DNA of 64,000 nt from PALSA-612 sp963755155. GTDB taxonomy: Bacteria; Actinomycetota; Thermoleophilia; Gaiellales; Gaiellaceae. The notes below the pieces were generated by a model that was given only the letters and a program-made list of their open reading frames with translations, did no database searches and was not told the origin of the DNA. Location of the stretch: contig CAVWIV010000004.1 in assembly GCA_963755155.1 (NCBI GenBank), positions 124,001 to 188,000 of the forward strand, written 5' to 3'. Made by a program: the position numbers and the translations under genes. Every line of letters starts with the position of its first letter. The stretch's first letter is position 1. Shown piece by piece: positions 18,374 through 26,785 of the stretch.

Positions 18374-18933
18374 GCTGCCCACCTCTTCCCCGCCTGCGAT
18401 AGCTCGTCGAGCGCTCGCTTGCCGTCGACGCCGGCTCGGCTGACCCCGATCGGCGCCCGCGCGAACGCCTTCACCAGCCCGCCCCACGCGTAGCGGCCGT
18501 CGTCGTGCACGGCGTTGCAGAGGCCGTGCAGCGTCCGCTCGGGCGTGTCCGACACTGCGCGCAGGCAGCCGGCGAGCCGTCCTGACGCGGCGAGCACGCC
18601 CGACTCGAGGTCGACGGCGTCGGCGCCTGTGCGCTCGCGGGCCGCTCGGCGCTCGGCCGGGTCGTCGATCACTCTGTCTGTCCCGAGCAGGGTTCCCGGG
18701 CGTGCGCCCGGCACGCCGAGCGGGTCGCCCGTCCAGAGCACGCGTCCTTCCTCGTCGACGACGCGCGTCGCATCGATCACGGTGCCCGCAGGCAGGTCGC
18801 CCAGGCCGCCGGCGAGGCCGAACGAGACGATTCGCTCCTGCGGGATGCCGTTCTTCGCGCCGAGGCCGACGAGCGCCGTCCGGAGGCCTGCCTTCCGGGC
18901 TGCCCGCTGCTCGGCCGTCGTGGCACAGGCCAT
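18370..18933 (-). CDS. hpnG: Hopanoid-associated phosphorylase/nucleosidase HpnG
   Basis: A 187-residue member of the purine nucleoside phosphorylase fold. VSFGLAGGL, followed by LPAGTVIDATRVVD, GTDRVIDDPAERRA and ADAVDLESG (ligand/ribose-binding glutamate), fits HpnG. HpnG removes adenine from adenosylhopane to give ribosylhopane. It is somewhat shorter at the N-terminus than typical members. The ATG at 18933 is just past the hpnH stop. The context (hpnH upstream, shc, ispH downstream) is the main reason for HpnG rather than another nucleosidase. Confidence 0.85.
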   Translation of the reverse strand: MACATTAEQRAARKAGLRTALVGLGAKNGIPQERIVSFGLAGGLGDLPAGTVIDATRVVDEEGRVLWTGDPLGVPGARPGTLLGTDRVIDDPAERRAARERTGADAVDLESGVLAASGRLAGCLRAVSDTPERTLHGLCNAVHDDGRYAWGGLVKAFARAPIGVSRAGVDGKRALDELSQAGKRWAA

Positions 18934-18935
18934 CG

Positions 18936-19943
18936 TCAGCCCGTCAGCGTCCACGCCATGCTCCGGACGGTTTCCTTCACGCTGCTCGTCGCCACGAAAG
19001 CCGCCGACGGCTCGAAGCCGGAGTGGATGCCGCAGTGCTCGCAGCGCGCGTCTCGCCCCGGGCCGTAGTGCTCCCACTCGATGCCCTCGAGCAAGGCCTC
19101 ATAGCTCGGGAAGATGCCGTCCGTCAGCAGGTAGCAGGGGCCTTTCCACCCGTACGGATTGCGCGTGATCGATCCCCACGGGGCACACGGCAGCTCCCGC
19201 TCGCCGGTGAGGAAGTCCTGGTAGATCGGGCTCGCAAGCCAGCGGTAGCCGTGCTCGCGGACGGCCGCGCGGACGGCGCGGAACTTCTCCTCGTGCTCGG
19301 CGCGCGTCATCGTCAGCGCCGGGTCGATCTGCGAGTACTGGTAGCCGGGCGCGATGAGCATCCCGTCGATCCCGACGTCGTTTGTGAGGAAGGCCATCAT
19401 CTCGATGACGTCCTCGACGGCGGTCTCCTTGAAGATCGTCGTGTTCGTCGTCACGCGGAACCCCGCCTCGCGCGCACGCCGAATCGCGTCGACGGCGACG
19501 TCCCACAGGCCGGGGTAGTCGCAGATGTAGTCGTGGATCTCGCGCATGCCGTCGAGGTGGACGACGAACGTCAGGCGATAGTCCGGCTCGAAGACGTCGA
19601 GGAACTCCTCGAGGCGCAGCGCGTTCGTGCAGAGGTCGATCGTCTTCCCGAGCTCGAGGAAGCCGGCGACGACGTCCTCGATGCCCTTGAACACGAGCGG
19701 CTCGCCGCCGCAGATGGAGACGACGGGCGCCGGGCACTGAACTCCGGAGTCGATGCACTCGTCGACGGACAGCTTCGCCTTGTTCGACTCGTACTCGCGG
19801 ATCTTCCCGCAGCCGATGCACGCGATGTTGCAGGCGAGCGTCGGCTCGAGCATCAGGACGAGCGGGTACAGCTCACCCTTGCGGCGCTGCTGCGCGACGT
19901 ACTTGCCGATCTGCATCGTCGAGCGAAGCGGGAACTTCGGCAT
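18936..19943 (-). CDS. hpnH: Adenosylhopane synthase HpnH (radical SAM)
   Basis: A 335-residue radical SAM enzyme that joins the 5'-deoxyadenosyl group to diploptene, the first step to C35 hopanoids. The cluster cysteines are Cys38, Cys42 and Cys45 in LACNIACIGCGKI; GGEPL follows. The C-terminal motif CEHCGIHSGFEPSA and an N-terminal MQIGKYVAQQRRKG are typical of HpnH. Length agrees with the family. It starts 16 bp after shc in the hopanoid operon. Confidence 0.95.
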   Translation of the reverse strand: MPKFPLRSTMQIGKYVAQQRRKGELYPLVLMLEPTLACNIACIGCGKIREYESNKAKLSVDECIDSGVQCPAPVVSICGGEPLVFKGIEDVVAGFLELGKTIDLCTNALRLEEFLDVFEPDYRLTFVVHLDGMREIHDYICDYPGLWDVAVDAIRRAREAGFRVTTNTTIFKETAVEDVIEMMAFLTNDVGIDGMLIAPGYQYSQIDPALTMTRAEHEEKFRAVRAAVREHGYRWLASPIYQDFLTGERELPCAPWGSITRNPYGWKGPCYLLTDGIFPSYEALLEGIEWEHYGPGRDARCEHCGIHSGFEPSAAFVATSSVKETVRSMAWTLTG

Positions 19944-19959
19944 CAGGCGCGCGCCTCCA

Positions 19960-21741
19960 TCAGCCTAGAGCCTGCCTGAAACGGCCGAGCGCCAGCAGCG
20001 GGAAGTGGAGGCGGTAGAGGTGGTAGCGGATCATGAAGTCGGTGGGGAAGCCTGCGCCCGTGTAGTGCCGCTCCTCCCAATCGCCGTTGTCAAGCTGTGT
20101 CGCACAGAGGTACGCCGCTGCCCGTCGGGCGGCAACCCCCTCCGCCTGGCCTGCGGCGACGAAGGCTACTAGCGCCCACGCGGTTTGTGAAGCCGTCGCC
20201 ACGCCGCGCCCGTGCCACGCGGCGTCGTGGTACGAGCGGATGTCCTCGCCGAAGCCGCCGTCCGGCTGCTGGACGGAGTCGAGCCACGCGGTCGCGCGCT
20301 CGAACGCCGGATGGCCGGGCGGCAGGCCACACGCCTCGAGCGCAGGCAGCGCCGCCGCGGTGCCGTAGAGATGGTTCACGCCCCACCGCCCCCACCAGGA
20401 GCCGCCGCGCTGCTGGCTGCCGAGCAGGTAGTGGAGGCCGCGCCGCACGACGTTCTGGTACGCCGGATCGCCGGCGAGAGCCTCGAGCGCGTGTGCGCTC
20501 ACGTCCTCTGACGGCGGGTCGATGACCGCGCCGAAGTCGCAGAAGGGGAGCTTGTAGAGCCACGTGCTCGTCGAGTCCGCGTCGAACGCGCCCCAGCCGC
20601 CGTTCTGGGACTGCATACCGGCGATCCACGTCAGTGCGCGCTGCACCGCCTGCTCGCCGAGCTCCAGCTCGCGGAGCGCCAGGCAGACGACCGCCGCATC
20701 GTCGACGTCTGGATAGAGGTCGTTCTCGAACTCGAAGGCCCAGCCGCCCGGGGCAACCCCCGGTCGCCGCACGGCCCAGTCCCCGGTCACCGTGACCTCC
20801 TCTCCCAGGAGCCATCCGCCCGCCTTGACGAGGTCTGGGTCGTCGGCGGGCACGCCGCACGCGCGGAGCGCGAGAACTGCGATGGCCGTGTCCCAGACGG
20901 GCGACTGGCACGCCTCCGGGCGCAGGCGGTCGCCGTCCTCGACGAGGAAGCCGCTCCAGCCTTCGACCGCGCGGCGGAGGCACGGGTCGTCGAAGTCCCG
21001 CCCGAGCGTGGCGAGCATGAGGATCGACCAGACCCACGGCGGCTGGATGCCGCCCCAGGAGCCGTCCGCCTCCTGCCGGTCGCGCACCCACTGTTCGGCC
21101 GTGGCGATCGCGCGGCGGCGGAGCGCCGTCGGGGTCGCCGGCGGTGACGACGCGCCGTGTTGCGCCCCGATCTCCGTCAGGTCGACACCCGCCGGACGAG
21201 CGGGACGAAGCGCCTGGACGACCGACAGCGGCACGATCGTCTGCCGCGCCCAGCAACCGAAGTTGTAGACGGACAATGGCGCGGACGGCGGAGAGAGGAT
21301 CAGCTCGACGGGCATGGTCGGGATGTCCTGCCACGGCCACGCGTCGAGCACCGCGAGGAAGCACTTCGTGAACACCCTTGCGCTCGCGACGCCGCCTGCT
21401 GCGCGGATGTACGCACGCGTCTCGTCGCCCGCGTCGACCCCGGCCATCTTCAACGCAACGTACGACTCGATCGTCGTCGAGATGTCGGGCGGCCCCTCCC
21501 ACCAGTTCGACCACGTTCCGTCGTCGCGGCGGCGGGCGAGGATCTCGTTCGCGAGCTTGCGGTCGGTGGCCGCGTCGCGCAGCCCGAGCACGTGCAGCCA
21601 GAAGAGATGCTCGGCCACCATCGTCGCGTTCGACTCGAGCTCGCCGACCCACCAGCCGTCCGCGTCCTGGAGCTCGAGGAGGCGCCGCGTCCCGGCCTCG
21701 ATCGCGCTGTCCAATGAGGTGAGAGTTGCAGTCGCGCTCAT
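19960..21741 (-). CDS. shc: Squalene-hopene cyclase
   Basis: A 593-residue monotopic membrane cyclase converting squalene to hopene/hopanol. The catalytic DxDD motif is DVDD at about residue 344 (YPDVDDAAVV). QW-type repeats are present (QNGGWGAFDAD, QQPDGGFGEDI, QLDNGDWEE). It starts at the ATG that overlaps the hpnE stop (ATGA). It takes squalene from HpnCDE upstream and feeds HpnH. The length is a little under the usual 620-650 residues, with a compact N-terminus. Confidence 0.96.
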   Translation of the reverse strand: MSATATLTSLDSAIEAGTRRLLELQDADGWWVGELESNATMVAEHLFWLHVLGLRDAATDRKLANEILARRRDDGTWSNWWEGPPDISTTIESYVALKMAGVDAGDETRAYIRAAGGVASARVFTKCFLAVLDAWPWQDIPTMPVELILSPPSAPLSVYNFGCWARQTIVPLSVVQALRPARPAGVDLTEIGAQHGASSPPATPTALRRRAIATAEQWVRDRQEADGSWGGIQPPWVWSILMLATLGRDFDDPCLRRAVEGWSGFLVEDGDRLRPEACQSPVWDTAIAVLALRACGVPADDPDLVKAGGWLLGEEVTVTGDWAVRRPGVAPGGWAFEFENDLYPDVDDAAVVCLALRELELGEQAVQRALTWIAGMQSQNGGWGAFDADSTSTWLYKLPFCDFGAVIDPPSEDVSAHALEALAGDPAYQNVVRRGLHYLLGSQQRGGSWWGRWGVNHLYGTAAALPALEACGLPPGHPAFERATAWLDSVQQPDGGFGEDIRSYHDAAWHGRGVATASQTAWALVAFVAAGQAEGVAARRAAAYLCATQLDNGDWEERHYTGAGFPTDFMIRYHLYRLHFPLLALGRFRQALG

Positions 21742-22922
21742 GCCGCCACGGCGCGCGCGGCAGCTACGCCGCTCCGCACCGCGCCCTCCATCGTCACCGG
21801 CCAGCCCGTCTCCACCCAGGCGCCGGCGCGAACCACGGCGGGTCGGCCCGTCGCGACCGGCAATCGCGTGACTCCTGGTCGCAGCGCGAGCGTTGCCATC
21901 GGCTCGCGGCTCACCCGAGACCACAGGAGCTCCGCTGGACCGAGCCGCTCCGTCAGTTGCTCGACGATGCGCGCCACGAGATCGCGTCCTCGTATCTCCA
22001 TCAGCTCGGGAACGCCGCTCGACACCACCGTCAAATACTGACGTCCGTCGCCCGGTTCCTGCCCGGTGAGCGCACCACGATCGAAGACCCAGTGCGCGTC
22101 GCTGCCGAGCAGCGCCGCGAGTGGATAGGAGAGCAGCGGGCGGTCGAAGAGCAGATGGACGCTCACGATCGGCGAGTGCGCGAGCGCCGCCGTCTCCGGA
22201 GGCGGCGTTGCAAGGACGACGGCATCGGCCTCGAGGTCGTCCACCGAGTCGACGCGCGAGCTGGTACGTACCGTCGCGCCGGCCGCCTCGAGCGCGCGGC
22301 CGGCGGCGTCACCGTGCATCCACCCGAGCGGCCGCGTGGGCAGGATGACGTCGCTCGCCTCGCGCGAGGCGAGCAGCGCCGTCCGCACAGTGAAAACACC
22401 CCACTCCGCGCTTACCTCGTCCGTGCGGAGGTTGAGCGCCGGACGGACGAAGACGTCCCAGAAGCGGTCGATCGAGTCGTCGGGACAGCCGAGCTCTCGC
22501 AGTAGCGCGCCGAACGTCTGCGTGGGCAGTCCGCCGGCTGGCAGGCTGCGGACCGCCCGTGCCACGCGCAGCCGGTCACCGATCGAAAGGTGCCCGTAGC
22601 GAAGGAGCGAGCCTGGCGAGCGCCCGATCTTCGCGGTGCGGCCGTCCTCGGCGATCACCGTCAGCTCGAGCGCGAGCCGGCGGTAGGAGCCGCCCTCGCC
22701 GATGCGGTCGAGAAAACGCAGGTACTCGGTGAAGCAGCCGAGCGCGATGTGCTGCCCGTTGTCGGGCGGCGGGGAAGGATCGCCCTCGCGCTCAGGCAGC
22801 GTCTGCACGGCGCCGCCGAGCGTCGGCCGCGCTTCGTAGAGCGTGACCGTGTGACCCTGATCGGCGAGCTCGAGGGCGGCCGCGAGGCCGGCCAGCCCGC
22901 CGCCGACGACGGCCGCCTTCAC
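21738..22922 (-). CDS. hpnE: Hydroxysqualene dehydroxylase HpnE
   Basis: A 394-residue FAD-dependent amine-oxidase-fold protein. The N-terminal dinucleotide motif is GGGLAGLAAALELADQG, with LGGAVQTL next. HpnE reduces hydroxysqualene, made by HpnC, to squalene. C-terminal VETGWPVTMEGAVRSG is the second FAD-binding segment. A GTG start has GGGGAG 7 nt upstream. A 127-bp structured spacer separates it from hpnD, the only sizeable gap in the hpn part of the operon. Confidence 0.92.
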   Translation of the reverse strand: MKAAVVGGGLAGLAAALELADQGHTVTLYEARPTLGGAVQTLPEREGDPSPPPDNGQHIALGCFTEYLRFLDRIGEGGSYRRLALELTVIAEDGRTAKIGRSPGSLLRYGHLSIGDRLRVARAVRSLPAGGLPTQTFGALLRELGCPDDSIDRFWDVFVRPALNLRTDEVSAEWGVFTVRTALLASREASDVILPTRPLGWMHGDAAGRALEAAGATVRTSSRVDSVDDLEADAVVLATPPPETAALAHSPIVSVHLLFDRPLLSYPLAALLGSDAHWVFDRGALTGQEPGDGRQYLTVVSSGVPELMEIRGRDLVARIVEQLTERLGPAELLWSRVSREPMATLALRPGVTRLPVATGRPAVVRAGAWVETGWPVTMEGAVRSGVAAARAVAA

Positions 22923-23049
22923 GGCGCGCTCCCCACTCTCGTTGGCACAGACTTGGCACAGTCCCGTTGCCCATGAGCGCGAATTTCCGCGCTAACCTCA
23001 CAACTGGGGGTCGAGGGCCGAAGGCCCCGGGGGAAAGAAAGATCGTGGC
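22923..23049 (-). other. Structured intercistronic spacer between hpnD and hpnE
   Basis: No coding sequence is seen. On the transcribed strand there is a GGGCC-TTC-GGCCC hairpin (23015-23027), an AGCGCG-GAAATT-CGCGCT hairpin (22976-22993), and a direct repeat CTGTGCCAA twice, just before the hpnE ribosome-binding site. It could be an attenuator, a processing site or an internal promoter; nothing decides between these. Confidence 0.4.
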
Positions 23050-23880
23050 TCATCGCAGCAGCCCCGATCCCACGATGCGGAGCTTCGTCAGCGGCGAGAG
23101 CCGCGGCGGGCCTCGGAAGACGTCGTACCCGCCCTCCTCGATCCGGTCGAGTGTCGCCAGGTAGAGGTTCGCAAACGCGGCCACGCACGCCGCGCTGCGC
23201 CAGTCGAGTCGCGGCAACAGCGTCCGGCCTTCGGCCAGATGCGAACGCGCGCGCTGCGCCTGGTGCGCCATCAACGCCTGCCACTCCGCAGAGCACCGGC
23301 CGGCCGCGATGTCCTCCTCGGACACGCCGAACTCGGCCAGCTCGTCCTGCGGCAGGTACACGCGACCGAGCGTCCAGTCCTCTGCCACGTCGCGGATGAT
23401 GTTGATGAGCTGAAGGGCGACGCCGAGCGTCTCAGCGCGCTGCCGCTCCTCGGCGGCGCCGTAGACCGCGACACAGGCCACGCCCACTGCCCCGGCGACG
23501 CGCCGGCAGTAGCCGCGAAGATCCTCGAAAGTCGCGTACCGCGCCTGCTCCGTGTCCTGGAGCCCGCCGTCGATGAGGTCGTGGAGCGCCTCACCGGGGA
23601 TCGGAAACCGCCGGCGCGCGTCGGCGAGCGCGACGAACATCGCACTCGTCTTCGCACCGTCGTCCAGCCCCGCCCGCAGCTCTTCGAGCCGCTCGCGCTT
23701 CATCCCGATCTCGAGGCCCGGGTCGTCCGCAACGTCGTCGACCTCGCGCGCGAACGCGTAGATCGCTGCGATGGCGCGCCGCTTCGGCTTCGGCAGCAGC
23801 ATGATCCCGTACGCGAAGTTCCGCGCCCGGGCCCGCGTTAGCCGCTCGACCTCGGTGTAGGCGGCGTCGACGGTCGTCAT
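23050..23880 (-). CDS. hpnD: Presqualene diphosphate synthase HpnD
   Basis: A 276-residue squalene/phytoene-synthase-fold prenyltransferase that condenses two farnesyl diphosphates. The two aspartate-rich regions are REVDDVADD (about 46-54) and IIRDVAEDWTLGRVYLP (about 165-181). RNFAYGIMLLPKPKR at the N-terminus is typical. The ATG start overlaps the hpnC stop (ATGA). The assignment of HpnD versus HpnC rests on the paired synteny and on these motifs. Confidence 0.92.
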   Translation of the reverse strand: MTTVDAAYTEVERLTRARARNFAYGIMLLPKPKRRAIAAIYAFAREVDDVADDPGLEIGMKRERLEELRAGLDDGAKTSAMFVALADARRRFPIPGEALHDLIDGGLQDTEQARYATFEDLRGYCRRVAGAVGVACVAVYGAAEERQRAETLGVALQLINIIRDVAEDWTLGRVYLPQDELAEFGVSEEDIAAGRCSAEWQALMAHQAQRARSHLAEGRTLLPRLDWRSAACVAAFANLYLATLDRIEEGGYDVFRGPPRLSPLTKLRIVGSGLLR

Positions 23881-24686
23881 CGAACGAGGGAGGAGACGGC
23901 GACGCGAGCGAGCCGCAGGCGCGAGGGCCGCGGCCGCCCCGTGAAGACGTCCCACTGCGCATCGCGGAGCGCGTCGAGCGCCGCCAGGCCACAGCGGGCG
24001 AAGAGGCCGACCGCCTTGCCGGTGCGACCGCCGATCGCCGCCCGCAGGTGCTCGCCCGCCGCCAGCAGCCCGGCCGCTCGCTCCGCCTGGAAGTACAGGA
24101 GCTGCGTCAGCGGCCCGTTGTGCCCGTCGAGCACAGTGACGCGTAAACGGCGGCGATCCTCGGCGGGCAGGTACACGCGTCCGAGTGCCAGGTCTCGCGG
24201 CACGTCCTGGAGGAAGTTCACGAGCTGAAGGCCGGTGCACACATCGTCCGACCACACAACGAGTTGCGCGTCGCCCGCGCGCCTGATGACGCCGAGCACG
24301 AGCCGGCCAACGGGGTCGGCGGAATGGCGGCAGTACTCCCGCAGGTCGTCCCACGTCTCGTATTCCGAGATCCGCTGATCCATGCGGTTCGCCTCGATCA
24401 GCCGTGCGAACGGCTCCCTCGGCAGGCCGCAAGCCTCGATCGTCGGCGCGAGCTCGCGCATGACCGGCCACTCGGGCTCGTCGTCGCCGTAGCACGCGTC
24501 GAGCTGCGCCTCGAGCTCGTCGAGCGCGGCCAACCGGTCGCCCTCCCACTCGTCGCCGAGGATGTCTACGAGCCTCGCGAAGCCGTAGATCGCCCGCAGG
24601 TGCGGTCGGTGCTCGCGCGGAAAGAGCAGCGACGCGACGGGGAAGTTCTCCGTCCGCGCGCGGGCCGCCACCGAAGCAACGTCCAT
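23877..24686 (-). CDS. hpnC: Hydroxysqualene synthase HpnC
   Basis: A 269-residue squalene/phytoene-synthase family protein acting on presqualene diphosphate to give hydroxysqualene. The HpnC-type N-terminus is ENFPVASLLFP, the first acidic region is RLVDILGDE (weaker than in HpnD), and the second is NFLQDVPRDLALGRVYLP. The ATG at 24686 was chosen over a TTG two codons earlier because TAGGTT lies 6 nt upstream, a leaderless promoter. It heads the leftward hopanoid operon that runs about 7.6 kb to yjbQ. Confidence 0.92.
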   Translation of the reverse strand: MDVASVAARARTENFPVASLLFPREHRPHLRAIYGFARLVDILGDEWEGDRLAALDELEAQLDACYGDDEPEWPVMRELAPTIEACGLPREPFARLIEANRMDQRISEYETWDDLREYCRHSADPVGRLVLGVIRRAGDAQLVVWSDDVCTGLQLVNFLQDVPRDLALGRVYLPAEDRRRLRVTVLDGHNGPLTQLLYFQAERAAGLLAAGEHLRAAIGGRTGKAVGLFARCGLAALDALRDAQWDVFTGRPRPSRLRLARVAVSSLVR

Positions 24687-24764
24687 CGCCAAAACCTAGA
24701 TGTTTGCCGCATCTCAACCGGTCCGCTACCCACGAAACGCCGGCTAAACGGCACCGTTTCGCCG

Positions 24765-24932
24765 ATGGCGGCAACCGAGACCCTTGAGGCAGAGAGGCTC
24801 GTGGCGCTCGTCCTCGGCGAGGCGGAGAAGGACGCGCTCGTTCGGGTGCTCTACGTCGTCAAGGACAACTTCTGGCTGGACGACCTCGAGGAGTCGCTGC
24901 TCCAGCGGCTGCTCGAGAAAGGAGAGAGCTGA
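24765..24932 (+). CDS. Small acidic protein, unknown
   Basis: A 55-residue, Leu- and Glu-rich protein, probably a helical hairpin (ERLVALVLGEAEKDALVRVLY then LDDLEESLLQRLLEKG). No signal peptide or known motif. It is divergent from hpnC and its stop overlaps the next start by one base, so the two rightward genes are cotranscribed. I do not recognise the family. Confidence 0.5.
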   Translation: MAATETLEAERLVALVLGEAEKDALVRVLYVVKDNFWLDDLEESLLQRLLEKGES

Positions 24933-25234
24933 TGTTCGCAGCGATTCGCACCTACGGAGTGACGGACGTCGAGGAGCTGTCGGATCTCGTCAAGGATGGC
25001 TTCCTGCCCATAGTCGAGAGCGTCCCCGGCTTCGTCGCGTACTACGTCGTCGCCGCGGGGGATGGCGTGGCGAGCTCGATCACGATTTGCGAGGACAAGG
25101 CCGGCGTGGACGAGTCGTCCTCCCGTGCCTCGGAGTGGGTCGAGGAGCACGCGCTCGACTTCATCCAGTCCGGCCCGGCAGTCGTCACCGGCGAGGTCCT
25201 CGCCGAGACAGCGGCAACGCCCCTGGCTGCATAG
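24932..25234 (+). CDS. ABM-like small protein
   Basis: A 100-residue protein with MFAAIRTYGVTD and FVAYYVVAAGDGVASSITICED strands around a helix (SDLVKDGFLPIVESVPG), fitting a dimeric ferredoxin-like fold of the antibiotic-biosynthesis-monooxygenase type. There is no identifiable active site. A GAAAGGAG ribosome-binding site stands in the end of the preceding gene. A bidirectional hairpin follows its stop. Confidence 0.65.
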   Translation: MFAAIRTYGVTDVEELSDLVKDGFLPIVESVPGFVAYYVVAAGDGVASSITICEDKAGVDESSSRASEWVEEHALDFIQSGPAVVTGEVLAETAATPLAA

Positions 25235-25247
25235 CAGGACGGGCTGC

Positions 25248-25275
25248 GCAGGGCCCGCGGAGGGGCGGGCCCTGC
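25248..25275. terminator. Bidirectional hairpin between convergent genes
   Basis: An 11-bp perfect stem (GCAGGGCCCGC / GCGGGCCCTGC) with a 6-nt loop lies midway between the ABM-like stop (25234) and the znuB stop (25288). There is no T-tract, as usual in high-GC actinobacteria. Confidence 0.7.
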
Positions 25276-25287
25276 CGCCCACTCGTT

Positions 25288-26082
25288 CTATCTGCGAGGA
25301 AACGCGGTGGCGAGGACGACGGCGCCGGCAGCGGTGAGGACGATCGTCCCACCCGGCGCGAGGTTCGCGTAGTACGCGATCGTCAGGCCGACCACTGCCG
25401 AGCCGAGGCCGATGCCCATCGCGATGAAGATCGTCGAGCGCACGCTCCAGGCGATCCGGCCGGCCGCGATCACGGGCAGCACCATGAGCGCCGCGACGAG
25501 GAGGATGCCGACGATGCGCATCGAGATAGCGACCGTCACGGCGGCAGCCACCGCGAGCGTGACGTTGAGCGCGCCCACGGGAACGCCGCTCACCCGTGCG
25601 CCCTCCTCGTCGAGCGCGACGGCCACGAGCGCGCGGTAGAGCGCGGCGATCGCCGTCAACACGACGGCGCCGAGGACGCCCACGAGCAGTAGGTCGTCTC
25701 CCGTCACCGTGAGGATCGAGCCGAAGAGAAACGCGAAGAGGCTCGCGTTCAGCGCCCCGGCGGCGGAGATGAGCACGACGCCGGCTGCGATGCCCGTGTA
25801 GAAGAGCAGCGCGAGCGCCTGGTCGCCGGCTGCCTGACGCCGCGAGCGCAGCCACTCGATGGCGACGGCGCCGAAGACGGACGCCACGAGGGCGGTGCCG
25901 ACCGGTGAGATGCCGAGCAGATAGCCGAGCGCGACGCCGGCGAATGCGACATGGCCGATGCCGTCGCCGATGAGGCTCTGACCCCGCTGCACGAGGAAGA
26001 AGCCGACCGCGGGCGCGAGCACGCCGACGATCGCGCCGGCCGCGAAGGCCAGCCGCATGAAGTCGGCGTCAAGGATGGACAT
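25288..26082 (-). CDS. znuB: Zinc ABC transporter permease
   Basis: A 264-residue ABC-3 family permease with about eight helices (for example AAGAIVGVLAPAVGFFLV and IVGILLVAALMVLPVIAAG). The conserved SLIGDGIGHVAFAGVALGYLLG segment is the coupling and pore region of ZnuB/TroC-type permeases. It overlaps znuC by 14 bp. Zinc rather than manganese is inferred from the neighbouring Zur-like regulator and box. Confidence 0.9.
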   Translation of the reverse strand: MSILDADFMRLAFAAGAIVGVLAPAVGFFLVQRGQSLIGDGIGHVAFAGVALGYLLGISPVGTALVASVFGAVAIEWLRSRRQAAGDQALALLFYTGIAAGVVLISAAGALNASLFAFLFGSILTVTGDDLLLVGVLGAVVLTAIAALYRALVAVALDEEGARVSGVPVGALNVTLAVAAAVTVAISMRIVGILLVAALMVLPVIAAGRIAWSVRSTIFIAMGIGLGSAVVGLTIAYYANLAPGGTIVLTAAGAVVLATAFPRR

Positions 26083-26785
26083 GGGATGGGTCGTGCCACT
26101 GGCCGGGAAGGGCCGAGGGCGGGCCGTCGAAGACGATGCCGCCGCGCACGAGCACGAGCCGCTGGACGAACTGCTCGACTGCCCCGAACTCGTGCGAGAC
26201 GAAGAGGATGGACGTGTCGAGCTCGTCGTGCAGCTCGGCGAGCAGCACCGCGAGCGACTCCTGCGCGTCGACGTCCACGCCGGCCGTCGGCTCGTCGAGC
26301 ACGAGCAGGTCGGGCTCGCCGGCGAGCGCTTTCGCGATGAACGCTCGCTGCTGCTGCCCGCCGGACAGCGTGGCAACGGGCGCCGATGCCTGCTCCGCGA
26401 GTCCCACGCGCTCGATCGACGTCCCCACGAGTACCCGGTCGCGGGCGCCCAGGCGTCCGACCGGTCCGCGGCGAGCGACGCGCCCGGCGGCAACGACCTC
26501 CTCCACAGTCACCGGCGACTGGATCCCGAGCTGCGCACGCTGGGCGAGATAGCCGATGCGGTAGCGCTGGCGAAGGCGACCGGCGGGCTCGCCGAAGAGC
26601 GCTGCCGTTCCCGTTTGCGGCTGCTCGAGCCCGAGCAGGATGCGGAGCAGCGTCGTCTTGCCGCCACCGTTCGGCCCGGCGACGGCGACGAACTCGCCCT
26701 CCTCGATCGCGAGGCTGACATCGCGCAGGACCGGCGGCCCGCCGGGGTAGGCGAAGCTCACGCCTTTCAGCTCGGCTAGCGGCAC
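26069..26785 (-). CDS. znuC: Zinc ABC transporter ATP-binding protein
   Basis: A 238-residue ABC ATPase. Walker A is GPNGGGKTT, the Q-loop follows in IGYLAQRA, the signature is LSGGQQQRA, Walker B is LLVLDEPTAG and the switch His is in VSHEFG. It energises uptake through ZnuB. The GTG start overlaps the end of znuA by 10 bp. A longer reading of this frame upstream is antisense-like and was dropped. Confidence 0.93.
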   Translation of the reverse strand: MPLAELKGVSFAYPGGPPVLRDVSLAIEEGEFVAVAGPNGGGKTTLLRILLGLEQPQTGTAALFGEPAGRLRQRYRIGYLAQRAQLGIQSPVTVEEVVAAGRVARRGPVGRLGARDRVLVGTSIERVGLAEQASAPVATLSGGQQQRAFIAKALAGEPDLLVLDEPTAGVDVDAQESLAVLLAELHDELDTSILFVSHEFGAVEQFVQRLVLVRGGIVFDGPPSALPGQWHDPSHVHP

